Part shown: positions 55,001 to 64,000 of the stretch, one piece after another | Layout of the letters: the number at the start of each line of letters is the position of its first letter | Position numbering within the stretch: position 1 is the stretch's first letter | Source: Puffinus mauretanicus | Taxonomy: Eukaryota; Chordata; Aves; Procellariiformes; Procellariidae | NCBI GenBank assembly: GCA_023333565.1 | Contig: JAJKFH010001865.1 | Coordinates: forward strand, 4,402,001-4,466,000 | Direction: 5' to 3' | Length of the DNA stretch: 64,000 nucleotides | Position numbers and translations under genes: made by a program | The notes under the pieces: model-generated | The model's input: only the letters and a program-made list of their open reading frames with translations | Databases searched by the model: none | What the model was told of the DNA's origin: nothing

Positions 55001-56211
55001 TAATGCATCTTCACAGTAAGGGTTTTCAAGTTACTGGCCTGTCTATGACGATGGAGGACTAAGATTTGAGACACTGCTCTAGCAATCTCAGTAAAAGCAG
55101 CCATTTCAGGACTTTTTTAGTTGTAACAGGCCCCCTATACACATCCGTTCTTGGATTACACTTTAACCACCGTAATGATTCATCCTTATACCTCCTGAAC
55201 ATGCTGAAGAAAGAGCAACTAAGTGATGAACACATCACTCCATGCATTCTGGCCCTCACCTGGAGTTATACAGCCTGGAGGAAGAGAGCTAGCTAGAAAG
55301 AATAAAATAAACCCCTGACTGAAATAGGCATGAAAAAGGAGGTGCTCCTCTGTATTTGGTAGGATGATTTGGGTAGTATTAATCCTGTTTTGGTGCAAAA
55401 TATGCACTGGATGGAGTATGCAATCTACTGGTATCCTTTCTTAACCTGGTTTTCTACCATTTATTCTTAGGCACATTCTTATACATTGGCAGGTTTTTGT
55501 AGAGGAGGCTGGAAATGCAGGCAGTGTGGATTTTGGGGCTTACAGACAGATCTCTGCAGTAGGTTCACAGAAATTCCTTTTGTTATTTTGAAATTTGGCT
55601 TCAGTTTGAATTGGACTACAAGATACCTGAAATCTCTTCCAGCCTTACATTTCCATGAATAAGCTCAAAGAGGTCCCTCAATTTTCACAGCAATGGTAAA
55701 AGGACAGAATCCTTCCTCAAGTGGCCATTTCTAGCATCTTGCATTGGAGAAAGGATATTTGAAAGAGGAGTTCTCACACAGGCATTTCTCCCTACTGTTC
55801 TCATCAGAAAAAATAAAATGTCGCCAAAATCTCTCTCTTAGAATTAAGTAAAAACATTTTGACAAAGAAACTGAAAGGAAAGGCAATTCAAATAGCACAT
55901 TCTGTATTGCACTGTTAAAACAGACACGCTCACAGCTAGCCCAGTGATTCTTAGTTTTCCATCATATTGTCATAATTTTTGTAAAATTAAACCAAAAAAG
56001 TGATGCTATCCGAGATGCAAATTGAAAATTAACATTAGTCAGAGATGTTCTCAGCTCATTTGAAAGGTAAGAATAGGTTGACTGAATCAACGATTTGTTG
56101 GTTTGAAAGTAACTGAACAAGGATCTTAGTCTTTTAAGAAATATTATTCATCAAATAGAAGAGCCATGTCTATGTTCTTCCAGCAAATATTTACAAAGCA
56201 GCAGCACTAAC
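46068..56211 (-). other. BANK1 intron between exons C and D
   Basis: This is a 10,144-base intron with a gttagt donor and a ttgttgtag acceptor. It holds a TG/TA microsatellite and an opposite-strand open frame near 47631-47892. No BANK1 exon is needed here, because the protein is continuous across the junction (TPYIVQ to VFQQK). Confidence 0.8.
54850..54876. repeat. TG/TA dinucleotide microsatellite
   Basis: A short GT run with one GC step changes to TA repeats. It lies in the BANK1 intron between exons C and D. Confidence 0.85.
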
Positions 56212-56487
56212 CTTGTACTATATAGGGAGTGTTCTCCTCTCTGACGGGCAAACACATGGGACGAGGGGCAGGGGCTGGCGGCCTGTTCACGATGAAAGAC
56301 CTGCATTCTTTCCTTTTCTCCTCCTCAGCCAGTATGAAATCGTACAGAGATTCATCCAGTTTCACACAAGTGTATGGGTGTTCCTCCTCGCCGTCTCCCT
56401 CGCATGGATCTTGGTCTTCTCTGTAGCATGCTGTTATGAGTCCGCCACCACGTTCTCTTTCACTTCTGTCCTCCACAAAATTCCTCT
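56212..56487 (-). CDS. BANK1: BANK1 coding exon C (conserved proline-rich block)
   Basis: The 276-base exon (92 codons, phase 1 at both ends) starts after cactttttcag and ends before gttagt. It covers about residues 132-223. It contains the acidic EGDGEEEHPYTCVKLDESL, matching mammalian EEEEDPYTFAEIDDSEYD, then LYDFILAEEEKRKE, then RSFIVNRPPAPAPRP and EENTPYIVQ. This is the block that most clearly identifies BANK1, because residue order and spacing match the mammalian protein. Two tyrosines (HPYTCV and SLYDFIL) keep their family positions. The PPAPAPRP segment is a candidate SH3 ligand. The last codon is split and is completed by the next exon to give VFQQK. Confidence 0.93.
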
Positions 56488-57520
56488 CTGAAAAAGTGAG
56501 GAATTGTGTTCCACATATAGGGTAAAGAAAGGAGATTAGGACTTAAAGCTTTAGAGTTTCCTAAAGTAACTCAGAGACCTAATTTCACTTCTAAACTAAA
56601 GCGCTCTGATTTTCCGAGGCTTCTGATCATCTAAGTCAGTAGAGAGGATGTCCCAAAGGAATAGTTCCGACTTTAGGGCCTCCTCATGATTTCACATCAG
56701 AGTATAAAAAATAGATGCTTAGCTATTAGCCCCAAAATAAATGGGCTTATTTAAAAGAAATACTGAGTGCCCCAGCTGCTCCCACAAGAGTCACACAAAC
56801 ATGTTCTTTAATGGTGAAGCCAAGTAAGTGGCCCTTGGCATTTTGGAAAGTCAGGCTATTTGTTAGCTGTTGCAACAGCAACTTAAGAATTGAAACTTAT
56901 TTTAGAAAATGTTGGGGTTTGCCTTTCCCACACCTTCAATGTCCCACTTGGTTTTAAGGGCTTTACTAAGATGTACTGTAGGACAAGGTGAAAAAAATTT
57001 AAAAAGCCCCTTACAGCGTAGATGGAATTTATGACCTCTTATAATCTATGCTAAGACTATCCAACATCCCCACCTCAATAATTTTCCTGACTCTTTGTAC
57101 TCCCTATATTTCATATATTTCATAGTACAACTACTCAGAACTTGCTTTCCTTTAGCTTTTACATTTTACAGCATTAAAAGGAATCGATGAGCTTCCCGAT
57201 ACCTGGGTTCATTTTCATTTGTCTTTAAAAACCCCACAAACTGCTATGAGTTAGAAGCTGTTACTCAGGCTGGTGTTCCCATAAATGTTTATAAATTCCT
57301 TGTGCTGATTACCATCCTTCCTGCAAAAACAGTAGGCCTGCCTGGAATTCTTGTATTGAGTCATGTTTTCCTCATGCTGTAATCTAGTGCCTGTACATGT
57401 GTATCTGCTGAACTAGGCTGTGGTCGCTACTGGTGTTTTCAATCCTTTGGCTGCTATTTAAAGAATTATTTTATCTGTTTATGGGTTTGGAGGAGTTAAA
57501 CAATCTTTGTAAGTGGGATA

Positions 57521-57556
57521 CATTTATAAATGGGATCTGTCATTTATAAATGGGAT
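57521..57556. repeat. Two-copy tandem repeat, 20-base period
   Basis: CATTTATAAATGGGAT occurs twice, at 57521 and 57541, within the BANK1 intron between exons B and C. Confidence 0.88.
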
Positions 57557-58518
57557 GTATAGTAATACGTACTATCAACATGTATTCTGGGTAAGATATA
57601 AAAACGTTTTAAAACAAGTGGGATTAATACACCTGCCATATTTAATATGAAAAATATTTTGCTTCCATGTCACTATGAAAGTTCTGTTTCTTTCTCTGTA
57701 GGATATTCTTTCTTTTAACTCCCACAGGGGGCACTCTCATGCCAAAACAAAGACTTCAGGAAGAGGGGACTTGCCTTTTAGGTGTTCCACAGCAATAAGG
57801 TATTCCACAGCAAAGTAGCTGACTAAAAATACATAGCAATGACTCATTAGAGCTCCTCTTTGAAAGCCAGCATCATCCTCATTTAGAAGAATTCTGATAC
57901 CCCCACCGCATTCCCCAGTGATGAAACCAAGGCTAACACTTCAGGAAAATTCGCAGCATGTTTTAAATGAACTATTCACACAGGGGCCTTTTATATGAAC
58001 TCTGCCTTACCCGCACAAGATTCAGCAGAGGACACTATGTAGCCGAGAAACTTCCTCTGCTGGTACCCGCATACAGACAACCGGCATTTGGCAGAGAGGG
58101 TCACATTACTACTTGACGGTATAGCCACATGACAGCTATTCCAAGACAGGCATTTATATCAAACATACACTAACAAATTCTGTATGCCAAACCTGACCCC
58201 TCATTTATGCACACGTATAGCTGCAGTTGAATATTTTGTGGGAAGCAAAACGCATCTTTAACATTAATTTTATTCTGCCCCTCCTTCTCTTAGAATCCAC
58301 TTAGAATAGCCAACTTTTTCTTTCACAGCAGAAAACAGGACGAAAACCTACCTATAGCAGGCTATAAGGCTAGAAAGCTATTTCTGTCTACTTATGTGAA
58401 CTTCAAAGTGCTTGGTGATGGTAATTTAAGACTCTAATAGGTTATGCCACATTTAAAAAACAGAATTAACAGTAATAAGCAGTGGAGAAACTGAAAAGCA
58501 ATTTGTGTGCACATTATC

Positions 58519-58608
58519 AAAAAAAAAAAGGCAAAAAAAAGGCAAAAAAAAAGGCCAAAAAAAGGCCAAAAAAAGGCAAAAAAAAAAGGCAAAAAAAAAA
58601 AGGCAAAG
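58519..58608. repeat. A-rich GGC minisatellite, seven units
   Basis: Runs of 7 to 11 A are each followed by GGC or GGCC. The run lengths are 11, 8, 9, 7, 7, 10 and 11. It lies in the BANK1 intron between exons B and C. On the gene's sense strand it is almost pure pyrimidine (T-runs and GCC). Any lysine-rich or phenylalanine-rich reading frame across it is an artefact. Confidence 0.95.
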
Positions 58609-59146
58609 CATTTCATTAAAGGTCACAATTTCTCCCTCTCTTTTCAATCTGCAACACAATATAGCTTTTTATTTCTAACCACAACATTGGCTAAAGTGTT
58701 ATAAAATACTATGTCACTTTTCTCCGCACAGTCACTTTCTATTAACTCTACCTGTGAAATTCCAAGCTGTATTAAATCAAGACAGTATTTAATATTTGTA
58801 AATGGTAAATACTTAAGTCAACTTGACAAAAATACATGCTCAATCTTTTGTTTCAAGCCTCTCTTATAAATCCAATGCATCATGTATTATTTCACAGCGC
58901 TCTGAGATGGGCAGAGTGAGGAAAACCTGAAACCTGAGCCCAGCAGCCCATACCACAGTATCAGCTGACATACCTGGGCATGAATATCTTGATGCAGCAA
59001 AGTTCATATGCACATGCTTGCTTTGCAGAATTAGGGCCATACTGCCTAGCTCCTGTTAGAAGTGATCATACATAATCTCTACAGCAGCACCTCGTCTGCA
59101 CTTGCACACGTTTGTATCTGGGATTGTTTTCCTCCCAAGATCGTAC

Positions 59147-59443
59147 CTTGTGATAAATTGTGCAAATTGTCCTGTCTTAGGATGCCAAGCAGATTTCGAG
59201 GGGGAGGCCTCTTACAGAAAAAACAGTCTCTTCTGTTCTCTTTGAGATCATCAGGTATGCTGGCATACAAATTGTCAGGACTGTTGTGAAAGCCGTATGA
59301 ATCTTCCTCTTCTCGATCGTCATGTTCTGTGTCCTCTCTGCTGTCTTCTACATGATCTTTCTTTTCCTCATCCACCTCAGCTTCTTGTGGCCATCTTGAT
59401 CCAATTCCATATTGATCTCCTGGGTTCTGCTTGGCTTTTAATG
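59147..59443 (-). CDS. BANK1: BANK1 coding exon B (acidic, tyrosine/proline region)
   Basis: The 297-base exon (99 codons, phase 1 at both ends) lies between a ttctttag acceptor and a gtacga donor. It covers roughly residues 33-131 of the visible part. The first half is strongly acidic and basic mixed (EEKKDHVEDSREDTEHDDREEED). Next comes NLYASIPDD, which aligns with the mammalian DDLYVFIPG tyrosine site, and then KRPPPRN, a shortened form of the mammalian proline-rich SH3-type motif. The tyrosine context is known in the family as an SH2 docking candidate. Whether it is used here is inference. The donor gtacga is weaker than consensus, but its phase is required by the next exon. Confidence 0.85.
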
Positions 59444-60985
59444 CTAAAGAATGCATTACTTAATTTAAAATTTGCCATCTCAAACATTTCCTGTTTCAAG
59501 GATTCCCACAGAAGCAACACAATGGCTAATAAAACTTTTATGAACTGATACAGTAGGAAAGCTGTCAAATACATACTGTCAGTGAAGAAGCTTTTTAAAT
59601 ATTTACCAAATCAACAGTGGACGTTTTTATTGTATCTTGCTACTCTGATACACACCATCTTCGTGCATGCAATGTTAAACTTTTCTAGAATTGCTGTCAG
59701 AATGAAATCACACACGCTTACCTTGCCTCCATAATTTGTATCACTTAACTTTCAATGCAGCATAGTGCAACACTTAGTAAAATAAAGCCGCAGCTCACTT
59801 GTGTAACTTGTTTTTATACAATGGTGTTTGGGTGCTTATTTAAATCTCTCTAAAATGAAATAAACATTGCCCCTGGGAGACATGGCTGTACTCCTGTGGA
59901 AATGGAGCTCTTCTGTCTTTAGTGGCTGACGGACCACAGAACAAGAATATAGTGGAGGGATGTGAAAGTGTACATTTTTATCACTATCTACAGCATCAAG
60001 ATTTGGGTAGTCAACCTCAGTGACATAACTGAGTAAACTATACAAGTCCGTCAACAGACTTACAATCAATACGGAGCCCTTGAAGTAGGTTTCCACTCTG
60101 AGTTATCCTTTGGTGATGCCTTTCTTTCACCACTGATTCAAATGGGAGGTTAGGGCATTTAGCTGGCTAACATGGCCAGCTGATACAATCCGTGTTGTTC
60201 TTCCATATGTGCACCCTGAGGTGTTCCCATATACAGCGTGACAGAGACAGTGAAAGTGTATCAGGGCTAACCAGGTTTCTAGCTCACATTTTCACAGTGT
60301 CTATCATCTACCTAGATGTGCTAAAGCAACCGGTTTAAACTTAGCAAATAAGAAAAATCCTTTTCATACAGAATATGAGACAGTTAAAAAGATAAAATTG
60401 TCAACAAGCAGATAAGATAGAAACAGCATGAAGTTTAGCCTTATAGATCCATGATACTGTAAAACATATGCAAAATATATGCCATCAGTAAATGCAAATA
60501 AGCAACTTTGTTTGCAGTTTTCAAGGGGAATGCATATGACCACACAGATTATCAACAAGCTTGTCATCAATCTATGCTTAGATGTATGAACATCAAGCTG
60601 CAAAATGTCTACTATCTGTGCCTCCACACAGGAGTTAGCCGCACCTGTAGGCAGTGCCTCCCTTTATATGAAGGCTGTTCTCCGAGAACTTGGAGAACTC
60701 AGCAGTTTTCTAGATTCAGAGCAGAGATCACAAATTTCCAGAATTTACCAGGAGGCGTGGTGGCAACTGAGGTCTGTCTTACTGAGCGATGACTTTGTTA
60801 TCACGACTGAATCCCTCACCTGCCTTCCCCCTTTTCCTAGGATATCTGCCCTCCCTTGAAGTTGCAGTAACATGTGGAAATTGAAAGTATTAAAATAATT
60901 TGCCCCCTCTGTTTGTCGATAATCCCACTCACCTAATACAGCACGTGCTTTGTAACCAATAAAGCCGTCTAACAACATGACTTAC

Positions 60986-61082
60986 TCACTGCTGGTTGAG
61001 TTCCCGAGCCTAGCATAAGCACATAAGTGTCATCATCTTCTGCTTCCTCCTCGCAATTGGTGAAATTATCTGCTGTATTAAT
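60986..61082 (-). CDS. BANK1: BANK1 coding exon A (after the ankyrin region)
   Basis: The 97-base exon begins after a tttctttctag acceptor and ends before gtaagt. It is read from its first base (phase 0), because the other two frames hit stops. It encodes about 32 residues (numbers 1-32 of the part in this window), including NCEEEAEDDDTYVLMLGSG. This resembles the mammalian stretch just after the ankyrin repeats, an acidic run followed by Y-x-P/L-x. The lone tyrosine in an acidic setting (DDDTYVLM) is a plausible kinase site, which is inference. A nearer GT (gtgagt, three codons into the same sequence end) is also possible. It would leave phase 0 and break the frame with the next exon, so the gtaagt donor giving phase 1 was chosen. 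Confidence 0.85.
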
Positions 61083-64000
61083 CTAGAAAGAAAAATAAAG
61101 GAGAACATTTGTTTTGGTGACATCATCTCCTACCTTCACACTCTACTATCGATAGACTATTCAACATTCTACTAAGGGGAAAGTGGAGACAGAAACATCA
61201 TGCATTTGCAACTATGTAGTGGTATACGTACTATAGGCAAAAGGAATGCGTATATGGGTACATATAAAGGACACATGGTTCTGCCATGAAGCGATATCCA
61301 AGTTTGCACAGCAAGGATTGAGGCTAACTGATCTTTCCTTAGCACTGCACTGGGCTGTCCACAGAGTTCCCAACTCTGCTCCCAACTGTGAAGCACTCAT
61401 AGGTAATGAGAAAGATCAGTAACAGAAAAACAAAAAGTCTATAGGACATTACTGAATAGCTCAAGGGTGCACAGAGTGCAAGAAATCTCTGGAGAGCTCA
61501 TTACACACAGTTCCCGCATCCTAGAGGTTGGTACCAAAAGCCGCATGTGCACTGAAAAACTAGAAATGGGACTGCAAAGCATTTCTACCTCAGTTCCCAA
61601 ATGTAGCAAAGCGTTGTTTCTTGTTCCTCTAGAAAGCTGTTACGTTCACACAGCGCTTTTCAAAATTAGCCTCGGGAGGGTCAGAACAATCGGTTCTCTA
61701 AAATGTTATCAATGTATTTCTTCAAGCAGAAGAGGTACAAACTTCTGCTCAACCATAGCTGCTAAGAGCAAACCTTATAAGTTTTATAAGACTTATAAGT
61801 TGTCTTATAATATACAACACACACTTGTTAATTGCTGATTTTCAGAAACAACTGGAATTTCAAAAGGTGACAGTTTTTTTCAAGGAACCCAGCAGGACTT
61901 TGATTCCCATGTAAGTGTAATATGAAACTATCCTGCACAGGCACAGCGGAGCCCTCAATAATTATTCAGGAATTCTGAATCACAAAATATTAACTCTGGG
62001 GGTTTGAGTACACCAACCCCAAAGCAGGTAGGGAAACAGCATGGTCCTTATATCATCCAGTCTCCAAGACTAATTACAAGCAGATTAGTGGACAGTGAAG
62101 TCAAGAGGAAGAACTGATGAGTGTTACATCCTTCTGCATGGTGCAGAAACTGATTCCCATGAGCTCATGCCAGATCCTCAAGAAGTTTGTTCCTAGTATC
62201 CTGCTGCCTCCTGGCATCCACAGCCACTGTCTCAGGGACAGAGTTCTCACTGTGTGAAAGGGGAAAAAAACTGGAGAAATAGTGGGTTCTTCTGGGGAAC
62301 TGAGAATGCCTTCTCCCCTGCTGCTCTTGTACGCAGCCATGTCATGAATACCAGTCTTAAGACAGTGCAGCCATCAGGCCGTGCAGCAGGTGCCTCCCTG
62401 GCCTGCTTTGCTTTGCTGCTTTAAGAATATGCCTGGATCTCCACAAAGCTATACCTGCCTCCAACAATAAAGTATTAATCTCTGTCTTCTATGCCCATAT
62501 AATGTGCACATCAGTGAGAGAATCCTCTGTTTTGCTTGAATTTCCCCATTATTTAAGTGGTTCTCTATACTTCAGAGAAACAGATATCTCTTAAAAACCC
62601 TGAAGTTAGAGCTTTTCAGAATATTTATTTTCAAAAGATTTAGGCCTACATGTGCTAAATGTAACTTTACAGTTGGGGAAAAAAACAGGTCTTCTGATAA
62701 GTTCTGTATTTCTCCTGTGAACAGAGGATGTGTGCAGAAGAAAAAGCAGAGCTCTAGATGTGTTAAGCTCTCCTGCTATTACAGTGGAGTACCACACCAG
62801 AGAAATTCTTTCAAGGTGTTCACTTTTATCTTTGCAAACATGAAGTACGCATGGATATATAGTTGGTAGAATGAGGTCAAAAAAGTAAGTGGAGGAAACA
62901 AATGGCGCTTTCTGATTTTCTTCTTTGGCATAGATATTTCTCAGCTGAAGGAAACCTGGTGACTCACAGGAAAACAATAGAATAGATATGATTAATATGC
63001 ATCTTTGAAACCTCAGTGTTTCAGAAGATTGAAGGTCAGCCTGCCCTGCTAGCTTATAGTGGCTCCACTGATAATGCTGAATCTTGCGGAATTCAGGATG
63101 CAATTCAGAAGTTTAGCCCCTGACTACACTTCCTTAAAGTCTCCTGGACCTGGGAGACATAGAAAAGCTGAACAGATGGAAACAGTCTTTAACTAAATAT
63201 GTTTACATTAAAAAAAAGATTCTGTCTGTATAATGCATAAATTATTGATAAAAGCCTCCTGTGTCATTGGGCATGATGACACCGTGCAGCTGAAAATGGT
63301 GCAGCGTCTCCAAAGGCAGGGGAGAGTATCCTTATTTAAGAATGCAAAGCAATGTAGCTAAATCAGAATAATGCCACGGCTCAGCTTGAAAACTTTGCCA
63401 TGATATCCTGAATGAATGCCCATTACTTTTAGGTTTGGAGTGTCTTTTATATGGGCTGGGTCACATAATTTGAATGTAATAGCATAGTCAGCATGATGCT
63501 TCTACAGTAGAATTTAGGGTGCGGTGTACAATACGCACACAGACCTGAACTTTAAAGTCTTTTGAGTCAGTTTGGCTGAAAATGGCTCTTTGATTTACAT
63601 TGAGATTTCTTATGGAGGTCAAGCCACCTTCTAAAGGAAGAACTAGTTTTACTGGAAACCGGTATTACAAAAAAAGGTATAAAAAAGTTGTTGTTGTTAG
63701 CACAGAACTGCTCACAACAGACTACTGAAAAGGGCTCTGAAGGTTTGAAACTCTAGTTTGCGAGTTAGCAATAAAATTTCTTTACCTCAAGATACAACAG
63801 GAATGTTGGAATGAATTGAAAGTCCTCTGAGAAACTGATGATGTTTCAAGTCCTAAGATTAAATGCCACCTCTCAACATCAAAAGGTAGATACTTAATTT
63901 TCTTTCAGTTATGTATTTTAACTGTCTTGATTAAGCTTCATGCCAAAATAAAGACTTTCAAAAAGGCCAAGTTTTTGAATAGCTTCAAAGCTGTCCCTCT
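61083..64000 (-). other. BANK1 intron upstream of exon A (incomplete)
   Basis: No ankyrin-repeat exon similar to mammalian BANK1 is found, so the intron continues past the window edge. It contains a 165-codon minus-strand frame (63103-62606) judged to be chance, and a cluster of TTATAAG copies at about 61770-61812. Confidence 0.7.

Larger units (their letters stand above)
39268..64000 (-). other. BANK1: BANK1 gene, 3' part (5' end beyond window)
   Basis: This is the span of a multi-exon gene read from high to low coordinates. Eight coding exons join to 1125 bases without a frame break, giving 374 residues and a stop. Similarity recalled from mammalian BANK1 runs in the same order along the protein. 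BANK1 is a cytoplasmic B-cell adaptor that links the B-cell receptor and LYN kinase to calcium release, and it is also tied to innate signalling. Its paralogue PIK3AP1 (BCAP) shares the EELIxLQEQV...DEAxxxFKxWQ block. However, the blocks RSFIVNRPPAPAPRP and TPYIVQVFQQK fit BANK1 better. The TIR-like, DBB and ankyrin exons were not found up to 64000 and should lie beyond it. Introns inside the window are 1542, 2659, 10144, 3068, 1616, 1511 and probably 150 bases. Confidence 0.88.

Noticed and set aside
58434..58704. Lysine-rich and phenylalanine-rich frames on the two strands
   Set aside because: They are direct translations of the A-rich GGC minisatellite and not genes.
62606..63103. 165-codon open frame on the minus strand, the longest non-transposon frame outside the CR1
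   Set aside because: No recognisable domain and no similarity to BANK1. With AT-rich stop frequency, a rough estimate gives about one such frame by chance in 128,000 codon positions. It fits intronic noise.
63781..63841. EDF-containing frame followed by gtaaag, thought of as the ankyrin-end BANK1 exon
   Set aside because: A stop lies just upstream without a usable acceptor, and the remaining residues do not resemble the mammalian ankyrin-end sequence.

Overview
The window looks like a piece of a bird genome. It is AT-rich vertebrate DNA with very low coding density. It holds a 5'-truncated CR1 LINE of the avian/reptilian type and a solo endogenous-retrovirus LTR of a kind common in birds. 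The multi-exon gene has canonical GT-AG introns of 0.15 to 10 kb. I see no bacterial gene, operon, CRISPR array or tRNA.

The only protein-coding gene I can support is the 3' half of BANK1 (B-cell scaffold protein with ankyrin repeats), on the minus strand. Reading downward from 61082, I find exons at 61082-60986, 59443-59147, 56487-56212, 46067-45999, 42930-42749, 41132-41069 and 39557-39487, plus a probable last coding exon at 39336-39268. Joined, these give 1125 bases, or 375 codons including the stop, with every junction in frame. The assignment rests on remembered similarity to mammalian BANK1: the acidic stretch, the tyrosine-containing blocks, the RSFIVNRPPAPAPRP block, the TPYIVQVFQQK junction, and the EELIHLQEQVKKG...DEALERFKQWQ helix. 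The TIR-like, DBB and ankyrin parts must lie beyond position 64000. The last exon is the weakest part of the model, and a second possible terminal exon lies at 33091-32828.

Layout: 1-5498 is non-coding. 5499-5937 is the solo LTR. 5938 to about 32.4 kb is non-coding, with homopolymers and short tandem repeats. 32.4-33.1 kb holds the alternative terminal exon candidate and an AT-rich tail. 33.1-38.8 kb is non-coding. 38.8-61.1 kb is the 3' part of BANK1, with the CR1 element at about 44079-45310 in one intron and an A-rich GGC minisatellite at 58519-58608 in another. 61.1-64 kb is BANK1 intron. No second gene working with BANK1 is visible. In mammals the region downstream of BANK1 is a long gap before SLC39A8, which would fit the empty left half, but I found no SLC39A8 exon.

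I found no evidence of a new biological system. The observations most worth checking are the uncertain 3' end of this divergent BANK1, a run of three frame-neutral phase-1 exons, a pyrimidine-rich intronic minisatellite, and an intronic open frame on the opposite strand with splice-like borders.
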